DNA of 64,000 bases from Kudoa neothunni. Taxonomy: Eukaryota > Cnidaria. The notes under the pieces were generated by a model. That model was given only the letters and a program-made list of their open reading frames with translations. It was not told the origin of the DNA and made no database searches. The translations under genes and the position numbers were made by a program. Where the stretch lies: assembly GCA_964304625.1 (NCBI GenBank), contig OZ199839.1:3348001-3412000 (forward strand). Direction: 5' to 3'. Positions within the stretch are counted from its first letter, which is position 1, and every line of letters starts with the position of its first letter. Shown here piece by piece: positions 49,331 through 61,510 of this stretch.

Positions 49331-51779
49331 AGAAATAATCGAGAAATAAATAAATTTTTTCTATTAAAAATAATGAGTTGTCTACTCTATTTTTCAAGCA
49401 AAGACAAAAATGAAACTGGACATTTAGGGCTTTTTATTATCGTGCTATTTTATTGGCAAATTTGTCAATCGCTTGGAGTTCAACATCTTTATTATATGAT
49501 ATGAACTCGTAAAACTTTATGATTTCGAGTTCGTTGATGGTGTAAGTGATTTGTTTCGCTAAAATTGACGCTCCACCCATTATTTATTGCAAAGTTCGGA
49601 TTATGTGTTGCATTCGAGCCATTTTTGCGTTAGATCCATAAAGTGAGTTTTCAACTTTAACATTTTGTTGAAAACAAATTATTTATTGACTAATGGTCTA
49701 TTTTTTTAATTAACATTCTGTTTAAATTTGAATTAAACCAAATAAGTGATAAACAAGTAAATTTTTAAAAATTCCGTTGGAGTCATTTTGCGTCCTACTC
49801 ATACATTACTGTATATTTTTTGTGCACAGTATCAAATCTGAACGTCGCGCGTGCGCTAAGTGTGTAAATTCGTATTCGTAGTTTTTTGTATTAATTATAA
49901 ATATAAAAGTTAAATGGGAAAAATAGGCATGTGAACTAACCTTGAATGTAAAGTTTTAGTTTATATAATTTTTGAGAGCAAATTAAACTTACCCTGAATA
50001 TACAGAGTCAAAATTATCTAAAAAACTTAATTTCGGCACTGTTAAGGCCCAATAATTACTTTCCTCTTAGTTTAATGAAAAACATTGTTAGTAAAATATT
50101 TAAGTATTCAACCCATTTTTAATATATTTGTTAGGTTGTTTATTTTTTACATTGGGAATAAAAATTTTATGTCTATTTGGTTCATTAAAATTTTAAATAG
50201 TAGATTTATGGGTGAATGAAAAAGAAAAAATTATCATCTTTGTTTTATAAACTAATATTTGGAAAACACTACATTGTAAACGTTATTTAATGTTTAGTAA
50301 TACTCATTAAATGACTATTATTCACTAGATTTCTTTCAGCTTCGATTGCATAGATTTGATAGATAACATAAAAAGCATTATTGGTCGTAAATTGTTTTCG
50401 CTGACTTAAGGTATGATTCTAGAACCTCCATTAACTTTCTTCTAGATCCCTTGGAGGACCGGAAAACCATGTTTTGTCCCCTACAGCACGGTGCGCAAGA
50501 GGATTATTTAGGGTGCCGACGGGTATCTGCCGTACTTCACAAGAAATCACCTTGATTACAAATTAAATTTCCTAGAATTTTGCATTAGTAAACAAAATAT
50601 TCGAATAAGTTATATAATGTTAAAAATTTCTTTAATCTAAACACGAGCTAGTTGATAAAACGATGTTTTGTGATGGATCAACTTTAAAAAATTATGGCTG
50701 TAATAATAGCCTAATTATAAAATACGATAAAATTAATTGCACTCAAATTAAAATAATTCAACAAATTGTAATAAAGGGAGAAAGCAATATAAACACAATT
50801 AGGTAAGAATATTAAGGATTACAGTTAGCGACGTGTCACAGGCCCCGTAGTTATAATCCTACAATAGAGCAGGGTTATTACGTAGCATGGATATTGTTCA
50901 CTTTTAGAAATAATGTCGAAAATTCAAAATATAAGAATTAACTACAAATATAAATCGTGAGATAAGAATAAAACATATCGATAAATATAATTATAGAATT
51001 AAGAAATAATTTTTTCGTTAGGAAAATAGGAATGCGTGCATATTGCTCACCTGAAATCTGTTGTTTGATTACATTAGCATGGTTAATACGCAGTAAGAAA
51101 ATGGTGAAAATTATCGTTTACTTGAAGAAAACGTTTAGATTATTAAATAATTGGAAAAATTAGGAACCAAGAGTGTCTCTAAAGCGAACATCGTCAGGCG
51201 CTCCGACTTTTAATCAGTCATCACATTGAATACAATTGTATCAGTAAAATAAAAAATATTTTCAGACTTTATTTCAAGTGATTTAATATTTTTTCGCAAA
51301 ACTCATAAAAAAAATTCAAACTACTCGATATGAGAATGAATGGATTGAACTTTTGAGAACGGGAAATATAAAGCTGTCCAGAGAGTACAATATAATAGGA
51401 AAATAAATTATCCAATGGCATAAAGAACTACACGAAAGACAACACTCCTATAACTGCCAGTCGAGGACAGTTCCATCAGTTTGCTTCGAGAGCTAGTCTA
51501 AAAATGAACAAATTAAGTACAAAATCTAAAAGAAATAAAGAAACTATTCAAGATCCATTACACCGAAATGCTGGAACACATTACAAAGTTAAGTTTTTCC
51601 TTTTGAAAAATAAAATAAACTTCGTTTAAGACAAGAGAGATAACGAATTTCTCGTTGAAAAAATAATTCTGTCTTAAACTACCCTATTCATTTTCAAAAT
51701 ACTGTGAATAATAAAAAAATTATTACGAACATTTTTCACATCTCTCTATAAAAGTTATTATTATTGCAACGAGACAATA
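49331..51779. other. Intergenic region, little recognisable
   Basis: No gene recognised. It may include the decayed upstream part of the Tigger relic (to about 49720) and an NRF1-like G+C-rich word CGTCGCGCGTGCGCT (about 49844-49858). Confidence 0.3.
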
Positions 51780-53194
51780 TAGGGTTTCTCATTTATACTC
51801 GGCATTTTTGCATTCAATCTCAGCACGTCTGCAATTTAAATTAAGCGTATTCGCGTTTAGCCTTTAAATTTGTGTGAATGCGTAGAAATCATGAACCGGA
51901 GAAAAAAATATGTATTATATTTATTCCAATAACCTCAATAAAATTATTATTCTAGAATAATTTCACCTCTAGAAGACCTGGTGACGTAACCCAACATTTT
52001 GCGATAGAAACCGTCACAATGTTGGGTTGTGATTTCTTGGAAACACTCTTTTATCGCACTCTTCAACTCGTTTTCATTTTGACATTGCCTGCGGATAACT
52101 AGATTTTTCCAAACAGAGAATACATTCTCTATTGGATTCAGAAATGGACTATACGGAGGTAAATATCTTATCGTTAATTTTTGTTGAAGGATTAATTCTT
52201 TTAGTCCCTTATAATGATGTATTTTCGCATTGTCCATAACGAAAACAGGATTATCAATACCACTTGATACACAGTTGGATGTTAGTTCCTGTAGACAAAT
52301 TTTAAAATCCTCACCTGAAACTGCTCGCTCGTGTATCTTACTATATATGATGCCTTTTTTGTTGATTGCAACAATTACAGATATGTTTCTGCTTCTTGCT
52401 GCAGAAACAAAACAATATGCAGAAGTTCCTCTCAAAGGGCGACCTCTTTTAGGTCTTGTGACCACTGAAAATCCGACTTCGTCGAGAAATACAATACTTT
52501 CATGTGGTACATTGGTTTCTAAGTCTCTGAACATCTCAGCATATTCAATTCTCTTTTGAAGCGTCGTCTCACAATTTCTTCTCTCGGGGACCCTTACGAG
52601 GGATTTTAAAGTGTAATGAAATTTGCCGATAACTCTGTCTATCGTGCTTAGGGACACTGTTATTCCAAAATCGTCATTAACTTTTTGTTTAAGTTCTTTC
52701 AACGTAATTTGAGAGTTGTCGTCCACCCACCTGATAATATTTTCCTTCTGATCAGGAGAGAGGAGTGAAGGTCTTTTTCCGCCTCTAGATTTTGCATCTA
52801 GTGTTCCGGTTTTGCGAAACTTTGACAATATGGACCACACGGTGGATCTTGGTAGATGCATTTCGGAAGCAATGTAAGTATCACTTCTTCCACTTAAACG
52901 GAAATTAAACATTTGTTCTCTTAAGTCGGAAGAAATAGTTTTTCGCAGCTTTCTTTTTTCTTTGTGTGTTGGTATATTAGAAATTTCGATATCATCGGAT
53001 ATGGAGCTCTCAGATTCAACGATATGATCTCTGTTATTAGGGTTCATCTAGTGAATTCAATCTCTTAATAATGTAAAAATAATTTAACAAAAAAAAACTT
53101 TTTTCAACTAAAGCGAGATATTAAAAAATTTGAATACTACTGTTGAGGTGCTGAGATTAATTGCAAAAGTGCTGAGTATAAATGAGAAACCCTA
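51780..53194 (-). mobile_element. IS630/Tc1-type transposon, apparently intact
   Basis: 1,415 bp, bounded by TA duplications (51778-51779, 53195-53196). Terminal inverted repeats are about 49 bp, starting TAGGGTTTCTCATTTATACT and ending in AATCTCAGCAC on both sides, with only a handful of mismatches. It contains one full-length transposase frame on the minus strand. Ends, TSD and frame are all preserved, so this is the best candidate in the window for a recently active DNA transposon. Confidence 0.92.
51947..53047 (-). CDS. IS630/Tc1-family DDE transposase
   Basis: 366 codons, no stops, starting at an ATG near the right TIR. N-terminal paired helix-turn-helix region: LREQMFNFRLSGRSDTYIA, STVWSILSKFRKTGTL, GGKRPSLLSPDQKENI, TLKELKQKV. 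The DDE_3 catalytic core has D1 in IVFLDEVGFS, D2 in VFVMDNAKIHH and E in SPFLNPIENVFSVWK. The second D and the E are separated by 34 residues (DD34E), as in Tc1-like enzymes. All three acidic residues are present, so it could be functional. It cuts and pastes the element between its TIRs into TA sites. Confidence 0.93.
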   Translation of the reverse strand: MNPNNRDHIVESESSISDDIEISNIPTHKEKRKLRKTISSDLREQMFNFRLSGRSDTYIASEMHLPRSTVWSILSKFRKTGTLDAKSRGGKRPSLLSPDQKENIIRWVDDNSQITLKELKQKVNDDFGITVSLSTIDRVIGKFHYTLKSLVRVPERRNCETTLQKRIEYAEMFRDLETNVPHESIVFLDEVGFSVVTRPKRGRPLRGTSAYCFVSAARSRNISVIVAINKKGIIYSKIHERAVSGEDFKICLQELTSNCVSSGIDNPVFVMDNAKIHHYKGLKELILQQKLTIRYLPPYSPFLNPIENVFSVWKNLVIRRQCQNENELKSAIKECFQEITTQHCDGFYRKMLGYVTRSSRGEIILE

Positions 53195-53196
53195 TA

Positions 53197-53804
53197 AATA
53201 AAAAAAGCCAAAAAAGTAGTCGCGCCCCACCAAATTTTCACCTACATGCGCACGCGTTAAACATGAATATTAAATAATGCAGGGTTATTACGCACTTGAG
53301 TCTTTGTCCCAACAAAATGCGTAGTATCCCTGTACAACTGTAATAAGATTATGAGCTGATTCGTAGTAACATCACATTATATTACATTATAAAATCAAAC
53401 GCAAAATAAATTATAAATAAATATTGAAGAGAAATCACCACCATACTGAGTAAAACGACGTGTACGATGGAAAAATTTAGGTTCACACACATGAAAAGCT
53501 TAACTAAGTTAGTATCTATAAATCAATTATTTTACATATAAATAAATTTTTTTTAATATAAAAATAAAATAATTTGATTACCGGGATATTTAGCTCTTTG
53601 TCTATACTTAAATTAATATTTCTCTTCCATTTTCATATTTACAGTAATTTTTGTTGACAAAATAATCATTCTTAAAATATTATGAGAAAATATTGGTTTT
53701 TGTATCTCTAATTGATTTATAGTATTCATATTAAGCGCGAAACCACATGAAATTTCAAAATTGGCGTCACCACTATTGTCTATCGAAAAGAAATCTTTAA
53801 TTAG

Positions 53805-53846
<42 letters not shown>

Positions 53847-54760
53847 TCCGATATCATATTATATATCAATAATAGAAAAATTATTACATTAATCTTACAA
53901 AAAATAAAAACAATTATAGAAATTACACGCTAAGAGATTGTCCAACCTAGTGCGGCGAATATATGTCAACCAAAATGGAGTTATTTGTAATTTAATCACA
54001 AAATGTCATATTTACATCGTGAAAGATGATTATATAATTTGTTTTCTCACTAAATTAAAAAAACACATAAATTTATTTAAAACAATTTAACAAATTTTAA
54101 ACGTTATGTCGAACCAACGGATTATTTGATTTAAACAGTAAAATTTACGTAATAAATGCAAAATAATTATACCAAATTTGATATTAAACTATCTTATACG
54201 AATTTCTTAAAATGTTCAAGGAATGACTAAGCGATCAACGCTTTATATTTGGACTTCAAAGAGAAATGGGTCATTTGGTATGTCGCATATACACCGTTCA
54301 GTACAAAAAGGGTTAATATTTTAAAACAAAGTTATTATTCAAAACAACATGTACTTGAGCCATAATGAGAAGTTAATAAAAACATATTTTCTTCTATTTT
54401 AAAAATTCACTAATATTTGTTCTCCTACCTTCTTTCTACGATGTACAGTCAATTAAACATCCACAATACATTAATGCAGGGGTTGTCAACCAGATGTAAA
54501 TTTTAGATAACAGGGAGTAAATTAGGTAACTCCAAAATTGGATAGGGGAAATTAAAATCAATTAAGATGTTGGCAGAAATGTTTTAATTGTTCTTAGGAA
54601 TAAATATTTAAAAACTATTTATAAAATTATTACCATCTCTCTCTCTTGTAAGTCGCGTTCTTTTGGAGATGTAGTCTAATAATAATTATATTAAAGCATT
54701 AAAAATTCGACATGGTAAATAAATAACCTTAAATATCATCTTTGATATTAAAATCTCTCT
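53197..54760. other. A+T-rich region with (AT)n microsatellite
   Basis: No gene seen. An (AT)n array occupies about 53811-53844. A hAT-like start CAGGGGTTGTCAACC lies at 54477 without an identified partner. A TGCGCACGCG word occurs at 53247-53256. Confidence 0.4.
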
Positions 54761-54765
54761 ATCGT

Positions 54766-54843
54766 TGTAGCGCGAGAGAAACACCAGTCTCAATTCTACA
54801 ATAATCCGCCGTGCGTCCCCATCGCTGACGTGGCTTCGCCACA
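54766..54843 (-). repeat. 3' LTR of the Ty3-like element (78 bp)
   Basis: Bounded by TG and CA, identical to the copy at 58669-58746 as far as I can read. A run of G after A-rich sequence (the polypurine tract, AAAAGGGGGG) abuts it on the inner side. Confidence 0.93.
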
Positions 54844-57800
54844 TATGCCCCCCTTTTATTTTGTTATATATAATAATCATTTAGCCACTTGGGTGCTTTA
54901 GAAATGCGGCAGCTGCGCTTCTTAACTCTTGCGTCTGGGTCCATATACGGAAGGGTATTGTTCTGATGTGTTTTCCTTACATTTCCATTATCATCATAGG
55001 TCATAGTGGTACCATTTTTGGACAGTACTTTGAAGGGGCCTAAGAAACGTTTTGACAAGGCGCTTTTATCTGACTGACTTTTAGTTAAAATTAGATTTGG
55101 CGTTTTCTCTTTTGCGATTGTTTTCCTATCATAACCACTTTTTTGTTTGCGTTGCGCTTTTCGAATATTGGAATGCGTCATTCTCATCATTTTCCTCATT
55201 GAATTTTGTAGTTCTATGGCATAGGTTTCATACTTTTGGCTGTATTTATTCTCTAGAGGTTGGAGAAAGCTATCCGTGATTGAGCTTAGGTTTCTCCCGT
55301 ACGTGAGCATGGCTGGAGTGTAAGCAGTACTGGCGCTAACGGTATTACGAAGTGTAAACAAGCATAATGGAAGAGCATCGTCCCATTGAAGAGATTTGGA
55401 ATTGCACATTATTCTTATTTTTTCTTTGAGGCTTTTCACGTATCTCTCAGCCAATCCATTCCCTTCTGGGTGATATGGGGTGGAACTAGTATGAGAAATA
55501 CCTAATCTTCTGCAGGTCGCGTTAAACAACTCAGATTCGAATTGGGTGCCACAATCCGTATGAATTGACTTGGGTATACCGTGGCGTGTCACAACCAAAT
55601 TCAACAACTCTTTTGTAGTGGAGAGGGCGGACATATTGGGTAAGGCAGCAGCTTCCAGCCATTTTGTGAATCTATCAACAAAAATAAGTATGTATTTATT
55701 ACCTGAGCTAGATTCAGGGAAGGGTCCAATGAAATCTGCATGCCAATCGGTAGCAGGACCGTTGCATCTTATCGGCGTCAGTGGTTGCTTTTTCTCATTC
55801 ATCCCATATTTGTTTTGCTTACAGATTAAGCAGTTACCAACAAACGCCTTAACATCATCGGTGAGTGTTAACCAAAAAAAATTCCGTCTGATCCTTTCTT
55901 CTGTGTTCCGCTGACCACCATGGATAGTGTCTTCCTCATGAATTTTCCTAATGATCGGAATTTGAAGTTCCTTTGGCAATACCAGTAGCTTTCCACGTCG
56001 AGAATTGTGATATAACACGTCATTTTCCACCTCTAATTTCGCAATACGGTGATACAATTTATTGGGTTTATTCACTTTTTGATTGGCGTTGCCGTCTTTC
56101 CTGAGGAAAGATTTGATTTCCAGCACATCCGAATCCCGATTCTGAGCTTCCACAAAGTGTTCGTTTGAAGTTAATAATGAAACGGAGTTGACGCTCCTGG
56201 AAATGGCATCCGCAATCACATTATCGTCTCCTGGTAAGTATTTTATGTCGTAATCGAATTCTTCTAATTCTAGAAGCCAGCGGCTTCGTCTTCCACGAGT
56301 GTCTTTAATTTTCAAGATGTTTGCTAAGGGGTTGTGATCCGTCCAAAATGTAAACTTTTTACCAAGAAGGTAATGTCTGAACTTTCGAACTGCTACCAAC
56401 ATCGCCATGAGTTCTTTGTCAGTAGTGCAGTAGTTCCTCTGTGCATTATTAAATTTTTTACTTGTGTAGGCTATGACATTTTTCTTATTTCCATGATTTT
56501 GATATAATACAGCACCAATTCCAGCATTAGACGCGTCACATTCCACAACAAATGGTAGTTTGGGATTTGGGAACGATAGTGTTTGTGTATTTCTTATCTC
56601 TTGTTTTAATTTAGTAAAGCTATGCTGGGCGTCTGCAGTCCATTGAAACCTATCATTTTGGTTCGATAGCTTGAAGAATGGTGAGGCGATGGCTGCCATA
56701 TCTTTGGTAAATTTATGTAGGAAGTTGCATGTGCCTAGAAACATTCTTAATTCCTTTGCTGAAGTGGGAGATTTCCAATCCATTATCGTTTTGACTTTTT
56801 CGGGATCTGGTGAAATACCATCGGGTGACACAATAAATCCAAGGAATTTAATTTCCTTGCTACCAAACACACATTTTTCTTTGTTCATTTTCAAGTTGTT
56901 TTCACGTAGTATGGTGAATACCTGTTTGAGGTGATTTAGGTGTTCTTCGCGTGACGTGGAATATATGATTATATCGTCGAGATATACTAATACAAAAGGT
57001 AATTCTCCTAAGAGAGCATCCATCATCCTTTGGAAGGTTGCGGGTGCGTTCACCAAACCAAACGGCATTTTGTTGTATTCATATAGCCCAAAGCCAGGAC
57101 CCAACGTGAACGCAGTTTTCTTCTTGTCTTCTCCTGCCAATGGGATTTGCCAGTAACCTGATTGTAAATCAATCGATGAAAAGTATTTTGCGCCATTCAG
57201 GTTGTCTAGGCATTCCTCAATTAGCGGCAGAGGACATTCGTCCTTTATTGTCAGTTCGTTTACCCCGACGTAGATCAATACAAAACCTATACGAACCATT
57301 TTTCTTTTTTGTGAATACCACTGGAGACCTCCAAGGGCTCATCGACGGTCTTATCACACCTGCTTGTAATTGCTCGTTCAATAATTTCCGCACTTCCGTT
57401 TGTAAGTGTAACGGAACTCTGTATGCTCTTGACACGACAGGTGTAGAGTCTTTCAATTGGATCTTATGCACAAACCCTTTCGCTTCGCCCAGTTCAAGGT
57501 TAGAGTTTGCGAAAGTGTCGCAAAATTCGTCCAATAGTTGATCGATGGAAACAATTTTATCCACAGTTTCAATTATGTTAACGTGTCCACTCATTGGCGA
57601 CAACTTAAAGTGTTTGGACAATGTTTCGCGACCAATGATTGCATTATGGGCGAGGCTTTTTGTCACATTAGCCCAAACTTTTACTTCGCGGCCACCCATG
57701 TTGATGTACATTTCAGTTATTCCGGTAGTTTCGAGATTGGAGCCATTGGCAGTAGTGAACTTCTTTTGCCCAAATACCACATTTTCATGCCTTACCAGAT

Positions 57801-58668
57801 TTTGATTTACAAAGTTACAGCAAGCGCCCGTGTCGATCAATGCCTCAAATGTGATGAAATTACCAGGAATGCGCGCTTTTGTAAAAAAACAAGAATAATG
57901 ATCTCGACTCTCACTCCCAACACTATGAATTTTTTTAAATTTGTAACAGATTCTCTGAAGGTGTCCTCGCTGACCACATTTATTGCAGATAGCGGTTCCT
58001 CTACATGTCGTCGCAGTGTGTTTTGTGCCTCCACATTTGGTGCAACCGTATTTTGTGTAGTTAGATAGGCTTTTTGTATTGTTCACAGTTGTTCTTGCTG
58101 AGATAGATGCTAACTCATCAGCATGGCGGTCTGTAATATCTAGTGGTTGGGTATTGTTCAAGAATGATTGGGTTTCTTCAATTAGTTGGAAAATATCAGC
58201 GCTATCCACCAGTTTAAGATATGCTCGGGTCTGTTTAGGAACGCATTCATATATTTTCGGTTTTATGAAAAATTCGGCATCATCAACCGTGGCATTTGGT
58301 CTTGCGGCTCTGAACAAGTGGAGGATTCGTTGATAGAAATCTAGCACACTTTCATTTAGTTTAATGGAAGCACGGCTGAATTCATCAAAGTAGGCTTCTT
58401 TCGATTTTAATCTGCTAGCGTAGGATTTGACGTTATTGTTCAATATCAACAGCATTTGGCTGTAGTCCGTAATGGTAATGTCGACTCCAGTAGGTGGTTT
58501 TAGTGTTTCTCTTGAGTGACGTGGCAACGCGAGTAATGTTGCGGCATAAAGTTGTCTCTCATTCCAACCTTTGGAAATTGCATGGAGTTGTAATTCCTCC
58601 AATTGTTGGTCAATGTTCCCATCAAAGTTTATTTTTAGAGGTACTTCGTTGTTTACCTCTGACACCAT

Positions 58669-58746
58669 TGTAGCGCGAGAGAAACACCAGTCTCAATTCT
58701 ACAATAATCCGCCGTGCGTCCCCATCGCTGACGTGGCTTCGCCACA
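58669..58746 (-). repeat. 5' LTR of the Ty3-like element (78 bp)
   Basis: Identical partner of the 3' LTR. On the element's sense strand it begins TGTGGCGAAGCCAC, a small potential hairpin. The Gag start codon follows the LTR directly, leaving no leader; a TGGTGTCAG word just inside may be the primer-binding site. Confidence 0.92.
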
Positions 58747-59287
58747 ATCGTTTTAGACCCTTCTAACGTTTACCAGGAGAATCCTAAACAGAGATGGGCA
58801 TAACATGCCCCTCTAGCCGGATCTTGCCCTATGATGCTTCACTTAGTCAAAGAGGAACAATAGTAAATTTACTATAGAATTTATCTATTTGTGGTAGATT
58901 TTGTTTCAACTTCTTCTATGAGATGTTTTAAAGACAAGACTAATTTTAATTCATCCGTAAATATAAAGCTGCTATATGTTTATATACTCAAGTTTAAAAC
59001 TGTTTACGTTAGACCTACAATTAGAAACACGAATATTTGTTAAATTTGGTGAACGAAACTTTGTAAATTTGAAGGGATGAAACATATGAATTAAGAGAAT
59101 TATACGGTGTCACACAAGCTATGAAAACTAAAAAATAAAAAAATTCGTATAAGAAAGCTTATTTATATTGTTTGGAATGGCGCTTATTATAAGCAGATCA
59201 GCCCTACTTTAATCGTTGAAATTACTCCACTACAAACTACCTAATTCAATAATATATACAAAAGGCTCTTAAAAATGAGTCATTTAA

Positions 59288-60259
59288 TCCTCTAACGAAT
59301 TTGGGATCTTTTGGCCCCCAGAGTAGTTTTAAATTATGTTACTTATTCTTTGGAAACACTTGAAATTCATGTTATTTCCATGAAATTACGATATTTACAA
59401 TTTATTAAACGTTGGAAAAAAATAAGCAAAATTTCGCATTGAAATAAAAAATTACATTCCAACAAACTTGGGGTCTTTTGGACCCCAGATTTTTATTTTA
59501 CGATAGTTAATAAAAAAATATTTAAAAATGCCTTAAAAATTTTAAGCAAAAGATGATGATTCATTGGACCAGTTAATCGTCCCGAAGTCAATTCGGCAAG
59601 CTAATATAGCACTTCGTACATGCTCGCTGAACGATAAAATCAAGCGTGTTAGATGTTGCAGGCTTAGAATGCAAATTCTTAGGCTTTTAATCAGTTTTGG
59701 GTGTTTAAAATTAAACGTTATAATTTTTTATTATGTTTCTACCAACCATTACTTGTTAATAATAAATGGATCAGAATGTAACTAAAACACCTGATTCATA
59801 TTGTTCCTAAGAAATCGAAATAATCGAATCAAACTTTAAGAAAGTATTCTGCGGATGTTTACCCGCCAAAATGACAAATAATAAACACACGATGCATTAG
59901 GCATGAGGATATATTGGTCAATTTCATTATTCGAGTAAGTATAATCAGTGTTCAAAATAAGAATCTACTGGCTTCGATATTTAAATTTTTTTGTTTCATT
60001 TCTCTCTCTATAATGTGAAAGATTGTTGATTTACGTAAACGAAAATTTGCGAAACGTTATATAAGCCTACCGAATAGGATTTTGTAGGATTAACTGGTTC
60101 AATGAATCACATTTTTCTCAAAATTCTGTCGGTAGAAATTTCTTAAAGTTCGTATGGCATTTTGAAATATTTTTTTATTAACTATTATGAGATAAAAACC
60201 GGGGGTCCAAAAGACCCCAAGTTCGTTGGAGTGTAATCGTTTTTGTGTACCTTAGAGGA
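59288..60259. mobile_element. Non-autonomous piggyBac-like element
   Basis: Flanked by TTAA on both sides (59284-59287, 60260-60263). Ends are TCCTCTAA and, reverse-complemented, TCCTCTAA. Longer subterminal inverted repeats carry ACTTGGGGTCTTTTGGACCCC-type blocks (about 59455-59495 and 60195-60235). 972 bp with no transposase frame. The same GGGTC...GACCCC subterminal layout occurs in the piggyBac relic at 16150, so the two appear related. Confidence 0.75.
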
Positions 60260-60263
60260 TTAA

Positions 60264-61510
60264 TTTATTAATTTGTTTGTGAAAAATCATGTTCGGAATA
60301 TTTTTCACCCCCTTCTACTATACTCATAAAAATAATTGGTAAATCGACTAAACATGTGATCCATTCACGGCATTTAATTTTAACAACGATGGGTTCTGGA
60401 ACCTGAAAAATTGATAGCAGGTGCCTTGATTTTAGTAAAGATTTGGTTGAACTGTATTTGTTTGTATATACTGGCCCAACGCAGTTAGTCTTATTTGCCA
60501 TCATATCTGTGCAGCACTCACAAAATCAAGTTTATAATTAATTTTCGTTAAAATGCAATTCAGTTTATTTTAATCTTAAATTCTTATAAAATAATTGTTT
60601 TTCAGACCTGTGATCAATTTGATTTTCATAAAACTCTTCGCGCGCAGAAATATAATATCCCGCCCTTGAACAAGAAGAAAATATAATATTAGATTTGTTG
60701 CAGAGATTTCAAATGAATATGACATTAACAACATAGTTAACCAGAATCAAATTTCGCGAGAACGAGATTTAAATTAGAGGAAAAGATGCCCCATATATCA
60801 AAATTACATGAAAATTGCATCCAGAATAATAATTAGATAATTATATTTTAAAAATTTTAATATGATTGTCTTATCAAATGAATTAATTTATTCGTAAAAC
60901 TACTATTTTTTTCCTGGGATCAAAATGACCCCAAACTCATTTAAAATTTAAAGGTGAAAGTTGGCGACTCAGTAAAAGTGTTAAATAAGTGTACAAACGT
61001 AAAGCAGATATGAATTCAACTTCCAAGTTTAAGAGGGGTAAATTTAAAAAAACGATTGAGAATCTTTGTTATTGGTATTATGGAATGGGAGGGGACAAGG
61101 ACTGATATCACACATTATTCCGTACAGTGAGTGCTCCAGCTCCAGATCCTAATAAGTCACGCCTTACGTTTCACATGACAAAAGAATTAATTATGTTTAG
61201 TGTGTGTTCAACTGACTCAATCAAACTATTTATACTACTACTAGGAGGCAGTATTAGAAAGTAATGCGGTGGTAGGAAGCAACATAAAATCACATAAATT
61301 AATCTAACACATGCGTTACCAAGTGAAAATGGTTAAAATAACTATTTTGAACATAAATATTAACAGCGGATGGGATGCCATACGAGCCTCAAATCCCTAT
61401 TGTGAGAATTGGCTGAGATGAGGAAGTTTGGTGGCGGATCGTTATTGATTGTTATATAAGAAACAATGAGTACAGATGTAAGAAAGAGTAAAAATTTGAC
61501 GATTGACTGC
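60264..61510. other. Intergenic region 3' of CDC7
   Basis: No gene recognised. A lone GGGATCAAAATGACCCC word (about 60918-60934) resembles the subterminal blocks of the neighbouring piggyBac-like element and may be another fragment. Confidence 0.35.

Larger units (their letters stand above)
54766..58746 (-). mobile_element. Ty3-like LTR retrotransposon, young, nearly whole
   Basis: 3,981 bp bounded by identical 78-bp LTRs and an exact 5-bp duplication ATCGT (54761-54765, 58747-58751). Parts in order on the minus strand: 5' LTR; a Gag region with two CCHC-type knuckles (such as CNKCGQRGHLQRIC, about 58.0 kb); an aspartic protease (LIDTGACCNF, about 57.8 kb); reverse transcriptase (YLDDIIIYS); RNase H (VVECDASNAGIGAVL, about 56.5 kb); integrase (HTDCGTQFES, about 55.5 kb); a purine-rich tract next to the 3' LTR; 3' LTR. 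Domain order (RT-RNaseH-integrase) is that of Ty3 elements. No envelope region seen. It looks nearly whole, with about one break in its coding region. Identical LTRs imply a recent insertion. Confidence 0.95.

Noticed and set aside
57140-58333. Plus-strand open frames opposite the Ty3-like element
   Set aside because: Shadow frames of the retroelement's coding strand, with no independent domains.
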